Positions 7,793-15,341 of a stretch of 32,063 bases of DNA are shown here, one piece after another. Below the pieces are notes generated by a model. That model made no database searches, was not told the origin of the DNA, and was given only the letters and a program-made list of their open reading frames with translations. Source of the DNA: Scatomorpha sp036653715 (GTDB lineage: Bacteria; Bacillota; Clostridia; Oscillospirales; Oscillospiraceae); NCBI GenBank assembly GCA_036653715.1, contig JAVVTL010000013.1:1-32063 (forward strand), given 5' to 3'. The translations under genes and the position numbers were made by a program. The stretch's first letter is position 1, and the number at the start of each line of letters is the position of its first letter.

Positions 7793-8776
7793 TTATTCCC
7801 ACTCGATGGTGGCGGGCGGCTTCGGGCTCATGTCGTAGAGGACGCGGTTGACGCCCGGCACCTCAGCCAATATGCGGTCGGTTATCTTTGCAAGAAGCGG
7901 CCACGCGGGGTACTCCACGGTGACCTCCATGGCGTCCAGCGTGTTTACGGCGCGGATGACGACGGGCCACGCGTCAACGCGCTTGCCGTCCCGCACGCCG
8001 GTGCTGGTCACGTCGGGGATGAGGGTGAAATACTGCCAGACCTTGCCGCGCAGACCTGCGTTATCGAATTCCTCGCGAAGTATCGCGTCGGACTCGCGCA
8101 CGGCGGCGAGGCGGTCGCGGGTTATTGCGCCGATGCAGCGCACGCCGAGGCCGGGGCCGGGGAAGGGCTGACGGTAGACCATGCTGTCCGGCAGGCCCAG
8201 TGCCTTGCCGACGACGCGGACTTCGTCTTTAAAGAGGAACTTTACCGGCTCGACAAGCTCGAAATCGAGGTCCTCCGGCAGACCGCCGACGTTGTGGTGG
8301 CTCTTTACCGGGCCTGATTCGATTATGTCGGGGTAGATGGTGCCCTGTGCGAGGAATTTGACGCCCTCGAATTTGCGCGCCTCCTCTTCGAAAACACGGA
8401 TGAACTCGGCACCGATTATCTTGCGCTTCTGCTCGGGGTCGGAGACGCCGACAAGCTTGTCAAGGAAGCGGTCGGAGGCCTCGACAAAGTCGAGGTTCGC
8501 GCCAAGCTCGTCGCGGAAAAGCTTCACGACCTGTTCGCTCTCGCCCTTGCGCATGAGGCCGTGGTTGACGTGGACGCACTGGAGCCTTGCTCCGATTGCT
8601 TTTATGAGGAGCGCGGCGACGACAGAGCTGTCCACTCCGCCGGAGAGCGCAAGGAGAACCTTGCCCTCGCCTGTCTGCTTGCGAATCTCCGCGACCTGCT
8701 CGGCTATAAACGCCTCTGCCTGCTCAATCGTGGCAATACGCTCCATCTCGGGTCTTTTGTTATTGTTCATGTTCAT
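7793..8776 (-). CDS. guaA: GMP synthase, ATP-pyrophosphatase subunit only (no glutaminase domain)
   Basis: A 327-residue protein covering only the C-terminal two-thirds of classical GuaA (about 510 residues). The N-type ATP pyrophosphatase loop LSGGVDSS is at residues 45-51. The XMP-binding/dimerisation domain follows, with GLPEDLDFELVEPVKFLFKDE, RQPFPGPGLGVR and the terminal PPATIEWE. The class I glutamine amidotransferase domain is absent and does not occur elsewhere in the window. The start is taken at ATG 8776, 5 nt after GGAGG; ATG 8770 is the alternative. It is first gene of the six-gene minus-strand run. It either pairs with a separate amidotransferase, as in archaea, or uses free ammonia. 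Confidence 0.94.
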   Translation of the reverse strand: MNMNNNKRPEMERIATIEQAEAFIAEQVAEIRKQTGEGKVLLALSGGVDSSVVAALLIKAIGARLQCVHVNHGLMRKGESEQVVKLFRDELGANLDFVEASDRFLDKLVGVSDPEQKRKIIGAEFIRVFEEEARKFEGVKFLAQGTIYPDIIESGPVKSHHNVGGLPEDLDFELVEPVKFLFKDEVRVVGKALGLPDSMVYRQPFPGPGLGVRCIGAITRDRLAAVRESDAILREEFDNAGLRGKVWQYFTLIPDVTSTGVRDGKRVDAWPVVIRAVNTLDAMEVTVEYPAWPLLAKITDRILAEVPGVNRVLYDMSPKPPATIEWE

Positions 8777-8795
8777 ATTAGCCTCCAAACGGGAA

Positions 8796-8820
8796 ATTAT
8801 ATAAGAACTGCTCTGCAGTT
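8796..8820 (-). promoter_or_regulatory. putative promoter -10 box and dyad upstream of guaA
   Basis: On the minus strand a perfect TATAAT (8796-8801) lies 19 nt before the guaA ATG. No good -35 box is at the right distance. A perfect 6-bp dyad AACTGC-TCT-GCAGTT (8806-8820) occupies the spacer region, a usual place for a repressor or activator site. The regulator is unknown. It would control the whole guaA-dapF-dapL-nagB-glmM run. Confidence 0.45.
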
Positions 8821-8857
8821 TTGCAGAAGATGATATACGCGGACGGGAAGTGGCTTT

Positions 8858-9538
8858 TTGGCTATCATAATAATCAGAACGCTGATAATTTATTTCGCAC
8901 TGGTGCTGTCCATGCGGCTCATGGGCAAGCGCCAGTTGGGGGAGCTTGAGCTGCCGGAGCTTATTGTTGCCGTGCTCATTGCGGACCTTGCGGCTCATCC
9001 GCTGCAGGACATCGGCATTCCGCTCATGAACGGGCTGATACCGATAGTGGTGCTTTTCTGCTGCGAGGTGCTCATATCGGGAGCGACGATGAAAAGCAGC
9101 CTTCTGCGTTCGATGATGTTTGGGAAGCCCTGCTTTCTCGTGCGCAAGGGGGTCATTGACCAGCAGGAGATGCAGAAAAACCGCTTTACGCTGGACGAGC
9201 TGACAGAGGAGCTGCGCTCGATGAGCATAACGGACATCTCGCGGCTGGAATACGCCGTGCTCGAGACGGACGGGACACTGAGCACGCTGCTCTTTCCCTC
9301 CGAGCGCCCGGCGACCGTGAGGGACCTCGGGATAAAGGTATCGGACAAGGGCTATCCCGTCATGCTGATAAACGACGGCAAGGTGATTGCCAAGAACCTG
9401 CGCGTCATGGGGCGCGACGAAAGCTGGCTCAAAAAAGAGCTGACGCGCCGCGGATTTTCCTCGCCCGACGAGGTATATGTGATGATGCTGGACGATGAGA
9501 ATAATGTGTATTTTGCCCCAAAGGAGGCGGGAAAATGA
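8858..9538 (+). CDS. DUF421 (YetF-type) membrane protein
   Basis: A 226-residue membrane protein of the DUF421/YetF family. Two or three N-terminal membrane segments include MRLMGKRQLGELELPEL, the family signature, followed by a soluble cytoplasmic domain (about 80-220) with FLVRKGVIDQQEM and LDELTEELRS. The role is not well established; YetF-like proteins are known from sporulating Firmicutes. The only start giving the full first membrane segment is TTG at 8858; an in-frame stop lies at 8831 and no ATG or GTG lies between. The Shine-Dalgarno is weak. It overlaps the next gene by 4 nt (ATGA), implying coupling. Confidence 0.88.
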   Translation: MAIIIIRTLIIYFALVLSMRLMGKRQLGELELPELIVAVLIADLAAHPLQDIGIPLMNGLIPIVVLFCCEVLISGATMKSSLLRSMMFGKPCFLVRKGVIDQQEMQKNRFTLDELTEELRSMSITDISRLEYAVLETDGTLSTLLFPSERPATVRDLGIKVSDKGYPVMLINDGKVIAKNLRVMGRDESWLKKELTRRGFSSPDEVYVMMLDDENNVYFAPKEAGK

Positions 9539-9915
9539 AAAAAGAAATAGCGGCGGCGGGACTTTTGCTTCTGCTCATAGCGGGTGCTTTAGTGAATATC
9601 GGCTATCTGCGCGGCTTCGTCGGGGAGCTGGGAGATAACCTTGCGCTGTCCCGCAGCGCGATGGAAAACGGCGACGCGGAGAACGCCGAGCTCATGCTTC
9701 GTTCCGCAATAGACGAATGGCTGAGCGCCGACGGCTACACGCATATTTTCATCCGCCATTCGGAGATTGACCTCACAACGGACGCCTTTTATGAGTTGCT
9801 GTCGGATATACTCGCCGGGGATTCGCAGAGCGCCATCGGCTCCTTTGAGAAGCTTGAGGCGCACCTTGCGAGCCTTGTGACCATGGAGCGCGTCACGCTC
9901 GGCAGTATTTTTTGA
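9535..9915 (+). CDS. DUF4363 family protein
   Basis: A 126-residue protein with an N-terminal signal anchor (about 5-24, AAAGLLLLLIAGALVNIGYL) and an extracytoplasmic helical domain. I recognise it as DUF4363, which in Clostridia commonly sits behind a DUF421 gene, exactly as here with a 4-nt overlap. Function is unknown. The repeating acidic/aliphatic helix pattern (NGDAENAELMLRSAIDEW) suggests a small helical bundle. It converges on nrdR with 3 nt between them. Confidence 0.82.
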   Translation: MKKEIAAAGLLLLLIAGALVNIGYLRGFVGELGDNLALSRSAMENGDAENAELMLRSAIDEWLSADGYTHIFIRHSEIDLTTDAFYELLSDILAGDSQSAIGSFEKLEAHLASLVTMERVTLGSIF

Positions 9916-9918
9916 GGG

Positions 9919-10380
9919 TCAGCCGTCCCTCGCGCTCAGGAGCTTGGTGAGCTCCTCCATAAAGGTGTTTATGTCCTTGAACGAGCGGTAGACGGAGGCG
10001 AAGCGGACGTATGCGACCTCGTCCACGTCCTTCAGGCGGTCCATGACCATATCGCCTATGGCGGCTGTGCTTATCTCGCGCTCGAGGTTGCTCTGAAGTT
10101 CCTGCTCGATGTCGTCGGCAATCGCTTCAAGGGCGGAGAGCGGCACGGAGCGCTTCTCGCAGGCCTTGAGCATGCTGTTGACGAGCTTGTTCTTGTCGAA
10201 GGTCTGGCGGCTTCCGTCGCGCTTTACCGCAACCAAGGGCAGACGCTCGATTATCTCATAGGTCGTAAAGCGCTTCTGACAGTCGAGGCACTCTCGGCGG
10301 CGACGTATTGTCGCGCCCTCCTCGGCAGGGCGCGAGTCTATGACCTTGCTCTCCGCGTAGCCGCAGAACGGACATTTCAT
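9919..10380 (-). CDS. nrdR: transcriptional repressor NrdR
   Basis: A 153-residue regulator of ribonucleotide reductase genes. The N-terminal zinc ribbon has Cys3, Cys6, Cys31 and Cys34, and an ATP-cone domain (about 48-138) senses ATP/dATP. Length and motifs (RRRRECLDCQKRFTTYE, VRFASVYRSFKD) are standard. It has its own promoter (10424-10453). No nrd genes are in the window, so its targets lie elsewhere. Confidence 0.97.
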   Translation of the reverse strand: MKCPFCGYAESKVIDSRPAEEGATIRRRRECLDCQKRFTTYEIIERLPLVAVKRDGSRQTFDKNKLVNSMLKACEKRSVPLSALEAIADDIEQELQSNLEREISTAAIGDMVMDRLKDVDEVAYVRFASVYRSFKDINTFMEELTKLLSARDG

Positions 10381-10423
10381 AGGTTTACCCCCGTTTCACA
10401 ATGTAGTGGAAATTAACTGCTAC

Positions 10424-10453
10424 AGTATACCATACAACACCACATGTTGCCAA
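10424..10453 (-). promoter_or_regulatory. sigma-A type promoter for nrdR
   Basis: On the minus strand TTGGCA (10448-10453), an 18-nt spacer and TATACT (10424-10429) lie 43 nt before the nrdR start. The -35 region falls in GTTGCCAAAT (plus strand 10446-10455), a 10-mer also found upstream of the XRE gene. Confidence 0.6.
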
Positions 10454-10564
10454 ATTAATTTTGCCGTAGAGTATGACAAGAGTGTGAATTTTCCTCTTTA
10501 GGCAAATTTTCAGCACTGTTAATATCACCTTTTGTCATTTACAATAGAGGCAGAGGTGATGAGA

Positions 10565-10807
10565 ATGCGGCTGCTGCGCCGGATGCTCGACATGTGCGAG
10601 CTTTCCTGGGAAATCCTTACAAAATCGCTTATTTTTTCCTGCCTGCTTTTGTTCTGCGCTTTCATGCTGCTCGCGGACGCGGGACCGATGACGGCGGAAA
10701 ACTATGATACATATTTGCTTGCGGGGGAGCTTTATGCTCTGCCGCAGGCAATACTGCTTGTCGCCAACATTGCCGGCGTTATCATTGAGGAGCGGCATCT
10801 GCGCTGA
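10565..10807 (+). CDS. small two-segment membrane protein, unknown
   Basis: An 80-residue protein with two hydrophobic stretches (about 18-35, ILTKSLIFSCLLLFCAFML, and about 53-72, ALPQAILLVANIAGVII) joined by a short acidic loop. I do not recognise the family. ATG at 10565 is chosen because AGAGGTGA lies 6-7 nt upstream; ATG 10559 would be too close to it and TTG 10532 has no Shine-Dalgarno. Its 3' end overlaps the convergent rnmV gene by 26 nt, which is unusual for a spurious frame with such clear hydrophobicity, but expression is unproven. Confidence 0.6.
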   Translation: MRLLRRMLDMCELSWEILTKSLIFSCLLLFCAFMLLADAGPMTAENYDTYLLAGELYALPQAILLVANIAGVIIEERHLR

Positions 10808-11384
10808 GGCCCATGCGCCCGTAAAGCGCCTCCCTGTCCGTGAGGGCGTTCAGAACGTCCAAAAACGCGTTCGGGGAGAGCTTTTCCGGCAGCTCAAGCT
10901 CCAGCAAAAGCGCCTTGCGCCGCTCCGCCGCCCCGGGCTTGCCGGAGAGGCCGAGCGTGAACATATCCGCCTTTGTTATGCTGCCCGCCGTCCTGCCGCC
11001 CTCGCCGTCCAGTGTCGCTCCCGCGCGGCGCAGGGCGTCTGTGAGCACCTGCGGCTCCATGCCCTCCACGCCGAGCGAGCCTTCCTTTGAGGGGGCGCTC
11101 TTGCGCCGTTCCCTGCCTTGGATTTCGGGTATATAGGCGTGCTTCACGAGCTTTGGGTCTATTGCGCCCTTGAGATAATTTCTTATGACAAAGCCGGCTC
11201 CGTCGGAGTCCGTGAGGACAACAAGCCCCCGCGCCGCCGCAAGTCTGCGCAGCAGCGAGAGCTTTTCGCGGTCGTTAAAGACGCCGAAGCCCGAGGTTTC
11301 GACTATGACGGCGTCGAATATCTGCGAGAGGGTATTTTTGTCGTAGCGGCCCTCGACCACGATGACCTCCTTCACGCGTATCAT
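10782..11384 (-). CDS. rnmV: ribonuclease M5 (5S rRNA maturation)
   Basis: A 200-residue Toprim nuclease that trims 5S rRNA precursor together with ribosomal protein uL18. The Toprim glutamate is in VVEGRYDK (Glu11) and the DxD pair in LTDSDGAG (Asp59, Asp61), followed by FVIRNYLKG. The start is ATG at 11384, 6 nt after GGAGGTGG. It follows holA with a 1-nt space (TGACATG). Family members are normally 170-190 residues, so the length is about normal. RNase M5 is restricted largely to Firmicutes, which supports the lineage call. Confidence 0.93.
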   Translation of the reverse strand: MIRVKEVIVVEGRYDKNTLSQIFDAVIVETSGFGVFNDREKLSLLRRLAAARGLVVLTDSDGAGFVIRNYLKGAIDPKLVKHAYIPEIQGRERRKSAPSKEGSLGVEGMEPQVLTDALRRAGATLDGEGGRTAGSITKADMFTLGLSGKPGAAERRKALLLELELPEKLSPNAFLDVLNALTDREALYGRMGLSADAAPQ

Positions 11385-11385
11385 G

Positions 11386-12423
11386 TCATTCCACCTCCGC
11401 GACGGCAAGGCGCAAAAGAAGCGTCTTCATAAGGTCAACATTGTCCTCCGAGCTGCTCTTCATGGCGTAATCCGTCTCGGCGCAAAGCGCGACGGCGCGG
11501 CGGAGCTGCGACTGTGTGAAGCCGCGTGCGGCGCGCATCAGCTTATCCGTGATGAAGTCAAATTTTATGCCGCAGGTCTTGCTCACATAGGCTGCGCCGA
11601 GCTTTTGGTCGATGGCGAGCCGCGCGGCATAGAGCCTTCGCAGCTGCTGCCCCACGGCGGCAAGGGTTCTTATCGGCTCCTCCCCCGCCGTCAGCAGCTC
11701 CGCAAGGAGCGCCGCCGCGCCGTCCCAATCGCGCGCGGACATGCGGTCTGTCAATTCAAACACCTTTGCCTCCGGCAGATGGTGGGCATAGCGCTCCACC
11801 TCCGCCGCGCTCACGCTGTCGCCCTGCACGGAGGCGGCAATTTTTTCTATTTCGGGTATAAGTCCGCTCATGATGTCGCCGCTCAGAAATATCAGGCTTG
11901 TCGCGGCGGCATTGTCCGCCGTCTTGCCGAGGGCGGCGAAGCGGCGCTTTATCCAGGTAATGAGCTGACCCTGCTCCTGCGAGGTGAATTTTATCGCCTC
12001 GCCGTGTTTTTTTATGCTCTTTCCGGCGCGAAGCCGCCAGTCCGGCTCATATTCGGCGGCGGGGACAAACACGACGGTGCAGTAATCCGGCAAATCCGAA
12101 AGTATTTTTTCCAGCTCGTCGGCCTCCGCTTCGCGGCATTTGTTGAGGTCAAAGCCGTGAATCTCCACAAGCGTCCGCTCGGACATAAAGGGCAGGGAAT
12201 TCACGGCGCCCGACAGCTCGCGCAGGTCGAGCGCGGGACCGTTCAGTCTGCGGTAGCCGAAGTCCGACGCGCCGCCGGGGACGCAGAGCTTCTTCAGCTC
12301 CTCCAAAAACAGCTCGCGCAGGTAATCCTCGGGTCCGTAAAGGAAATAGAGGCGACCCGGCCCGTTTTTCAGCAGTCCCGCCCTAAGCGCGTTGTAGTTC
12401 AGCTTATCCTCTTTTTTTGCCAT
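11386..12423 (-). CDS. holA: DNA polymerase III, delta subunit
   Basis: A 345-residue clamp-loader subunit that opens the beta sliding clamp. The N-terminal AAA+-like fold shows YFLYGPEDYLRELFLEEL, and the central and C-terminal parts match the family layout (GQLITWIKRRFAALGK, LRRLYAARLAI). The start ATG at 12423 shares one base with the comEC stop (TAATG), so translation is coupled. Delta subunits lack Walker residues, as here. Confidence 0.93.
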   Translation of the reverse strand: MAKKEDKLNYNALRAGLLKNGPGRLYFLYGPEDYLRELFLEELKKLCVPGGASDFGYRRLNGPALDLRELSGAVNSLPFMSERTLVEIHGFDLNKCREAEADELEKILSDLPDYCTVVFVPAAEYEPDWRLRAGKSIKKHGEAIKFTSQEQGQLITWIKRRFAALGKTADNAAATSLIFLSGDIMSGLIPEIEKIAASVQGDSVSAAEVERYAHHLPEAKVFELTDRMSARDWDGAAALLAELLTAGEEPIRTLAAVGQQLRRLYAARLAIDQKLGAAYVSKTCGIKFDFITDKLMRAARGFTQSQLRRAVALCAETDYAMKSSSEDNVDLMKTLLLRLAVAEVE

Positions 12424-14687
12424 TAATTTATCCTCACAGTCACATTCCCGGAAAAATCGGTGCGGTATATGTCCATCCCGCGCGAGGCGAGCCGCCAAAG
12501 CACCTCGTCCGTCGGATGGCCGTAGTTGTTTGCGCCGACGGAGATAACGGCGGTCTCGGCGCGGAAAGCGTCCAAAAGCTCATAGCAGGTCGAGTAGCGC
12601 GAGCCGTGGTGGCCGACAATCAGCAGCTCACCGTCCGGCAGAACGCCCGTTTCCGCGAGGCGCTTTTCGACCGTCGAGTTCACGTCGCCCGTCACGAGCA
12701 GGTCATAGTCGCCGACGCTCGCGAGGATGAGCAATCCGCGCTCGTTCGTCTCCCCCGCCTGCATCGGCGGCAGGATGCGGAGCGACGCCTCCGGGAAGCT
12801 CACAGCCGTGTCCACGGAGACGTATATGACCTCTGTCCCATGCTCGGCCGCCGCGGCGAGTATATCGGGCAGGAGCAGGCGGTCGTCCTCTGCGTCCTCC
12901 GGCAGGAGCAGGCGCGAGACTTTTATCCGCGACATGAGCTGCGCCACTCCGTCGGCATGGTCGGCGTGAAGATGCGTCAGAATCAGCGCGTCGATGTGCG
13001 TTCTGCCGCAGGAATCGAGGTAATCCGCCGCCGTGTCGCCCGCGCCCCTGTCGCAGCTTCCGCCGCAGTCGATGACCGCAGTGGACGCGCCGGAGAATAT
13101 GGCCACGCACTGTCCCTGACCCACGTCTATGACGGTTGCCGACGCGACGGAGAGGTTCAGCAGCGCCGAGGAAATGAGCACGGCGCTGAGCGCAATAACG
13201 CTGACACAGGTCGGAGCTATGGGGCGAAACGGCGCTTTCCCGCGCCTGTAATACGCAATGGCAAAGACCGCATAGCTGAAAATCAGCCACAGGACGATGA
13301 GCTTATCGACGGTATATACAGCCGCGAAGGACAGGGACGAGAGCGTCTCGCAGACGAGGAAGACATATCTTGCCGCCCAAGCGACAAGCCAAGCCGCCGC
13401 GACGCCGAGCGGCGTCCAGAGAACGCCGAGCAAAACCGCGCCGTAGCCGCCAAGGAAGCAAAAGGATATGACCGACATGACGAGCAGGTTTGTGAGCGGA
13501 GAGACAAGCGAAACATAACCGAAATGCATCGCTCCCACGGGCGCTGTGAAAACAATCGCGCCTATTGAGCTTGCAAAGCTTGCAATCACAAGCCGCCTGA
13601 ACTTCCCGCCGCGTTTCTTGGGCTTTTTCCATTTTTCCGCGCTCCAGGCATAGACGCGGGGCGCTATGAGTATTATGCCCGCCATAGCCGCAAAGGAGAG
13701 CTGAAGACTGACGCTCGCAACCGCCCTCGGATTCAGGACGGTCATGAGCAGGAGCGGCGCGGAGAGGGAGGTCAGCCCGTCCGTCTCCCGACGCAGAAAC
13801 GGCGCCGCCATGGTCATGGTGAGCATAAATGCGGAGCGGACAACCGAGGGCGTCATTCCCGCCATGAGCGCAAAGAGCCACAGCGCCGGAATGCTCAGAG
13901 CGGCGGCACGGCGCTTGGAGCGGGCGGCAAGCGCTATGAAGCCGTAGAGGAAGGAAAGATGCATCCCCGAAACGGCGACGATATGGAGTATCCCAGCCCT
14001 GCCGAGCGCGGTATACAGCGCGTTATCTTCATAAAGCTCCGACTTGTCGCCTATGAGGAGCGCCCGCATAAACGGAGCCGCGTCCTCCGGGAATATTTCC
14101 GCAGACGTGTCGCGCACGGCCTTTGCCATGCTGCGGGGAAAATACATGAAGGCAAGCGGCGAGCGCCCCGTTACCTCCGGCGCCGACCTGAGGTAGCCGC
14201 GCAGAAACAGCCCGCGCGAGGAATAGATGTCGGTCTCCTCACCAAAGCGGAGGGCGGCGTCAAAGAGCTTCATCTCCGCCGTGATAATGTCGCCCGGGCG
14301 CAGGTCGCCGATTCCGACGCCGTAATCATAGATGACGGCGTTGACGCCCGACGCTTCTCCGCCGATGAGCCGCACGCGCAGGGAGGGAAAATCGCCCTCT
14401 GTGGGATAATCCGTGACGCAAGCCACGACCTCCGCCGCGACTCCGTCTACCTCTGCGATTTTGGCGGAGACGAGACAGCCGTAGCCCCAATACCAAGCCA
14501 TGCCGCAGGCCGCCGAGAGGCAGATTATGAGTATACGCAGCCGCGCGGTGCCCCTGAACACAAATGCCGCGCAGCAGCAGAACGCAAGCGCCGCCGCACA
14601 CCACAAAAGAGCGCCCGGCGGAAGAATATAGTGTGCAAACAGCAGCGCCGAGACATACCCGAGCGCGCACAGCCCGAGCTTACGCAT
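12423..14687 (-). CDS. comEC: ComEC/Rec2 DNA-uptake channel protein
   Basis: A 754-residue polytopic membrane protein, the channel carrying single-stranded DNA across the membrane in natural transformation. The layout is complete: N-terminal membrane segments and DUF4131/OB-like part (about 1-190), the competence domain (about 215-490) with HIVAVSGMHLSFLYGF and the TPSVVRSAFMLTM helix, and a C-terminal metallo-beta-lactamase domain with LTHLHADHADG (about 570-580) and VGHHGSRYSTC. Its start overlaps the XRE gene by 8 nt and its stop overlaps holA by 1 nt. comEC next to holA is a common Firmicutes arrangement. Confidence 0.95.
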   Translation of the reverse strand: MRKLGLCALGYVSALLFAHYILPPGALLWCAAALAFCCCAAFVFRGTARLRILIICLSAACGMAWYWGYGCLVSAKIAEVDGVAAEVVACVTDYPTEGDFPSLRVRLIGGEASGVNAVIYDYGVGIGDLRPGDIITAEMKLFDAALRFGEETDIYSSRGLFLRGYLRSAPEVTGRSPLAFMYFPRSMAKAVRDTSAEIFPEDAAPFMRALLIGDKSELYEDNALYTALGRAGILHIVAVSGMHLSFLYGFIALAARSKRRAAALSIPALWLFALMAGMTPSVVRSAFMLTMTMAAPFLRRETDGLTSLSAPLLLMTVLNPRAVASVSLQLSFAAMAGIILIAPRVYAWSAEKWKKPKKRGGKFRRLVIASFASSIGAIVFTAPVGAMHFGYVSLVSPLTNLLVMSVISFCFLGGYGAVLLGVLWTPLGVAAAWLVAWAARYVFLVCETLSSLSFAAVYTVDKLIVLWLIFSYAVFAIAYYRRGKAPFRPIAPTCVSVIALSAVLISSALLNLSVASATVIDVGQGQCVAIFSGASTAVIDCGGSCDRGAGDTAADYLDSCGRTHIDALILTHLHADHADGVAQLMSRIKVSRLLLPEDAEDDRLLLPDILAAAAEHGTEVIYVSVDTAVSFPEASLRILPPMQAGETNERGLLILASVGDYDLLVTGDVNSTVEKRLAETGVLPDGELLIVGHHGSRYSTCYELLDAFRAETAVISVGANNYGHPTDEVLWRLASRGMDIYRTDFSGNVTVRIN

Positions 14688-14895
14688 GTCTCTCGGGGGT
14701 GTTTGTGAGGCCGAGGAGGTAGTCCGTCGATACTCCGTAAAGCTCGGATAGCTTTATGAGCGCCCAGACCGGTATCTCGCGGGTGCCCTTTTCGTAGCGC
14801 CAGTATACCTCTCTGCCCATGTTCAGCTTTTCGGCAACAAACTTCTGAGTAAAGTCGTTGTCGGTTCTTAAATCTTCAAGTCTCTTGAAATACAT
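14680..14895 (-). CDS. XRE-family transcriptional regulator
   Basis: A 71-residue protein that is almost only a Cro/C1-type helix-turn-helix: RLEDLRTDNDFTQKFVAEKL, then REVYWRYEKGTREIPVWALI and LYGVSTDYLLG. The ATG at 14895 has GGTGAT upstream. The stop overlaps comEC by 8 nt, so it is made with comEC-holA-rnmV and may control that run. A 16-bp dyad at 14913-14928 directly upstream is a candidate operator. The target is inferred, not shown. Confidence 0.93.
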   Translation of the reverse strand: MYFKRLEDLRTDNDFTQKFVAEKLNMGREVYWRYEKGTREIPVWALIKLSELYGVSTDYLLGLTNTPERHA

Positions 14896-14912
14896 ATCAT
14901 CACCACGGAAAC

Positions 14913-14928
14913 GTTACCATTTGGCAAC
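14913..14928. promoter_or_regulatory. imperfect dyad, candidate XRE operator
   Basis: GTTACC-ATTT-GGCAAC is a dyad with one mismatched position, 18 nt upstream of the XRE start codon. Small XRE proteins commonly bind such sites to control themselves. The half GTTGCCAAAT recurs in the nrdR promoter. No clear -35/-10 pair is seen between 14896 and 14984. Confidence 0.4.
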
Positions 14929-14984
14929 ACATTCGGATTAATATGTGTCCAATCGGCTACTTAATTTTGACGTGCCTGCGGAAA

Positions 14985-15326
14985 TTAAACCATTTTCTCC
15001 GCCATTTTCACGCCGCCGAGGACGTGGAAGTGGAGGTGGTGGACGGTCTGTCCCGCATCGTCGCCGCAGTTGGAGATGACGCGGTAGCCCTTTTCAAGCC
15101 CCTCGCTCTCGGCGAGCCTCGCGATGACCTCAAAGCACTCGGCAACGACGGCGGAATTTTCCGCGTTTATATCGGAGACGCCGCCGATATGTTCCTTGGG
15201 TATCACCAAAAAATGCACGGGAGCCTGCGGGTTTATGTCGCGAAAGGCATAGACCCCGCCCTCGTCCCACAGGCGGGCGGAGGGTATCTCCCCCGCCGCT
15301 ATCTTGCAAAATATGCAGTCCGACAT
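14985..15326 (-). CDS. HIT-family nucleotide hydrolase (HinT type)
   Basis: A 113-residue histidine-triad protein, probably a purine nucleoside phosphoramidase. The triad is His97, His99 and His101 in QTVHHLHFHVLGG, with the N-terminal CIFCKIAAGEIPS typical of HinT. ATG at 15326 has a strong AGGAGGAACAGAGC upstream. It lies 15 nt after alaS and is likely co-transcribed. HinT proteins can hydrolyse aminoacyl-adenylates, which makes the pairing with an aminoacyl-tRNA synthetase sensible (inference). Confidence 0.95.
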   Translation of the reverse strand: MSDCIFCKIAAGEIPSARLWDEGGVYAFRDINPQAPVHFLVIPKEHIGGVSDINAENSAVVAECFEVIARLAESEGLEKGYRVISNCGDDAGQTVHHLHFHVLGGVKMAEKMV

Positions 15327-15341
15327 GCTCTGTTCCTCCTG

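Noticed and set aside
8777..8998. Longer N-terminus for guaA across the divergent intergenic region
   Set aside because: The extension overlaps the DUF421 gene, has no GATase motif and lies upstream of a clear GGAGG-ATG start.
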